A program made the position numbers and the translations under genes. DNA of 64,000 bases from Gammaproteobacteria bacterium. GTDB taxonomy: Bacteria > Pseudomonadota > Gammaproteobacteria > SZUA-140. Location of the stretch: NCBI GenBank assembly GCA_016716465.1, contig JADJWH010000007.1, forward strand, positions 122,501-186,500. Direction: 5' to 3'. Shown in pieces: positions 63,226-64,000 of this stretch; position 1 is the stretch's first letter, and each line of letters starts with the position of its first letter. The notes under the pieces were generated by a model. That model was not told where the DNA came from. It was given only the letters and a program-made list of their open reading frames with translations, and ran no database searches.

Positions 63226-64000
63226 ATGAACATCATTCTCTATGTGAACAGTTTTCTTCCCACGTTGGGTGGGCGCGAGTTCGTCGTCCACTATCTGGCA
63301 GACGCTCTGTGCAAGCTGGGCCATCAGGCGCGGGTCGTGGGGCCGGCTGGCTTCTGGCGGCATCGCCACGAGCGATTCAGTTATCCCGTGCACCGTTGGC
63401 CAACCTTGCGGGGGTTGATGAGTGATCAGGTCTCGCTGGCCAAAATCGCGCTGGATACCGCATTGTGGGGCGCTGATGTTATTCATGCCCACAACACCTG
63501 GCCGACCGGCTATCATGCGATCCGGTTGCGCAAGCTGCGGCGCTATCCGCTGGTGATCACACCACACGGCGCGGATATCCAGTCCATCCCTGAGATCGGC
63601 CACGGTCTGCGCCTTGATCCGGTAGTAAATCAGAAAATCATGTATGCGGTGAAGAACGCCGACATCGTCACCGCGATCAGTGACAACATCAAGTCAGCCC
63701 TGCTCGATGCCGGGGCGGTGCCGGAGCGCATCCGCATGATCCCCAACGGGGTCGATCTCATGCGTTATCAGCGACCATCCACGACGGACATACGGAGCTG
63801 GCTTGGCGTAGAGCCAGATTCCCGCCTGATCGTTACCATCGGCCGCTACAATCCCCGCAAGGGCCAGGATTATCTCATCCGCGCCATGCCAAAGATTCTG
63901 GCGCGCGAGCCGCGGGCGCGGCTGGTTATTGTGGGCAACAAGACTGAAGCGCTGGCTCCGCTGATCATAGAGCTTGGCTTGGAGAAAAAGGTCGTGCTGA
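63226..64000 (+). CDS. Family 4-type glycosyltransferase, partial (3' end outside window)
   Basis: 258 codons are visible and the frame is still open at base 64000. MNIILYVNSFLPTLGGREFV is the GT4 N-terminal loop (GG.E pattern); HAHNTWPTGYHAIRL, ITPHGADIQSIPE, RMIPNGVDLMRYQRPS and TIGRYNPRKGQDYLIRAM are all classical GT4 marks. The AGGGGCC before the ATG is a fair ribosome site. Third gene of the run; the E-x7-E donor site should lie just past the window end. Confidence 0.9.
   Translation, partial: MNIILYVNSFLPTLGGREFVVHYLADALCKLGHQARVVGPAGFWRHRHERFSYPVHRWPTLRGLMSDQVSLAKIALDTALWGADVIHAHNTWPTGYHAIRLRKLRRYPLVITPHGADIQSIPEIGHGLRLDPVVNQKIMYAVKNADIVTAISDNIKSALLDAGAVPERIRMIPNGVDLMRYQRPSTTDIRSWLGVEPDSRLIVTIGRYNPRKGQDYLIRAMPKILAREPRARLVIVGNKTEALAPLIIELGLEKKVVL

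Overview
The window reads as a chromosomal segment of a GC-rich proteobacterium, most likely a gammaproteobacterium with an autotrophic or Calvin-type carbon metabolism. The reasons are the rRNA operon tail, a metK-ahcY-metF operon, and a transketolase-gap-pgk-pyk-fba series whose aldolase is the class II 'Calvin' subtype. RuBisCO itself is not in view, so autotrophy is an inference.

Layout. (1) 1-1566: 3' part of a 23S rRNA gene, 5S rRNA and a strong intrinsic terminator. (2) 1667-6857: core metabolism: a short-chain dehydrogenase, the activated-methyl operon metK-ahcY-metF on the minus strand, and a thioredoxin-like protein. (3) 6858-14408: a long leader, then tkt-gap-pgk-pyk-fba with terminators after gap and fba. 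(4) 14441-19679, minus strand: a GT14-like glycosyltransferase, then three nucleotide-sugar enzymes (UDP-glucuronate epimerase type, TviB-type dehydrogenase, UDP-glucose dehydrogenase). Related inverted repeats lie on both sides of the TviB-type gene. (5) 20103-27604: an exopolysaccharide core (initiating phosphotransferase, export protein, outer-membrane barrel, chain-length determinant, tyrosine kinase, ExeA-like ATPase) with two sigma-54-like -24/-12 promoters. It resembles the exosortase-A type EPS loci, but no exosortase or PEP-CTERM protein is visible. (6) 27704-37796: a tightly packed operon for an unusual CDP-linked sugar (rfbF, LhgO-like oxidase, epimerase, methyltransferase, 3,5-epimerase), an ABC polysaccharide exporter (Wzm/Wzt), a DUF4910 peptidase-like protein, an SDR and a sulfotransferase. 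(7) 37856-59080: very large secreted proteins: an integrin-like FG-GAP propeller with CBM6-like modules, a 2376-residue sulfatase/SGNH-hydrolase/CBM fusion, and three FG-GAP/ASPIC-UnbV proteins. Further sulfotransferases and a GT2 are interleaved among them. (8) 59106-64000: an acyltransferase, a fourth sulfotransferase and three GT4 glycosyltransferases; the last runs off the window.

How the parts may work together. Regions 4-8 look like one large surface-polysaccharide locus that makes uronic-acid and CDP-derived sugars. It polymerises and exports them, and probably decorates them with sulfate and acyl groups. Four sulfotransferases next to a secreted sulfatase-esterase-CBM fusion suggest a sulfated exopolysaccharide with its own remodelling enzyme and calcium-binding propeller partners. 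A near-consensus sigma-54 site before one sulfotransferase ties it to the EPS core promoters. This sulfated-EPS model is the main candidate for an undescribed system here. It is inferred from gene content, not demonstrated.
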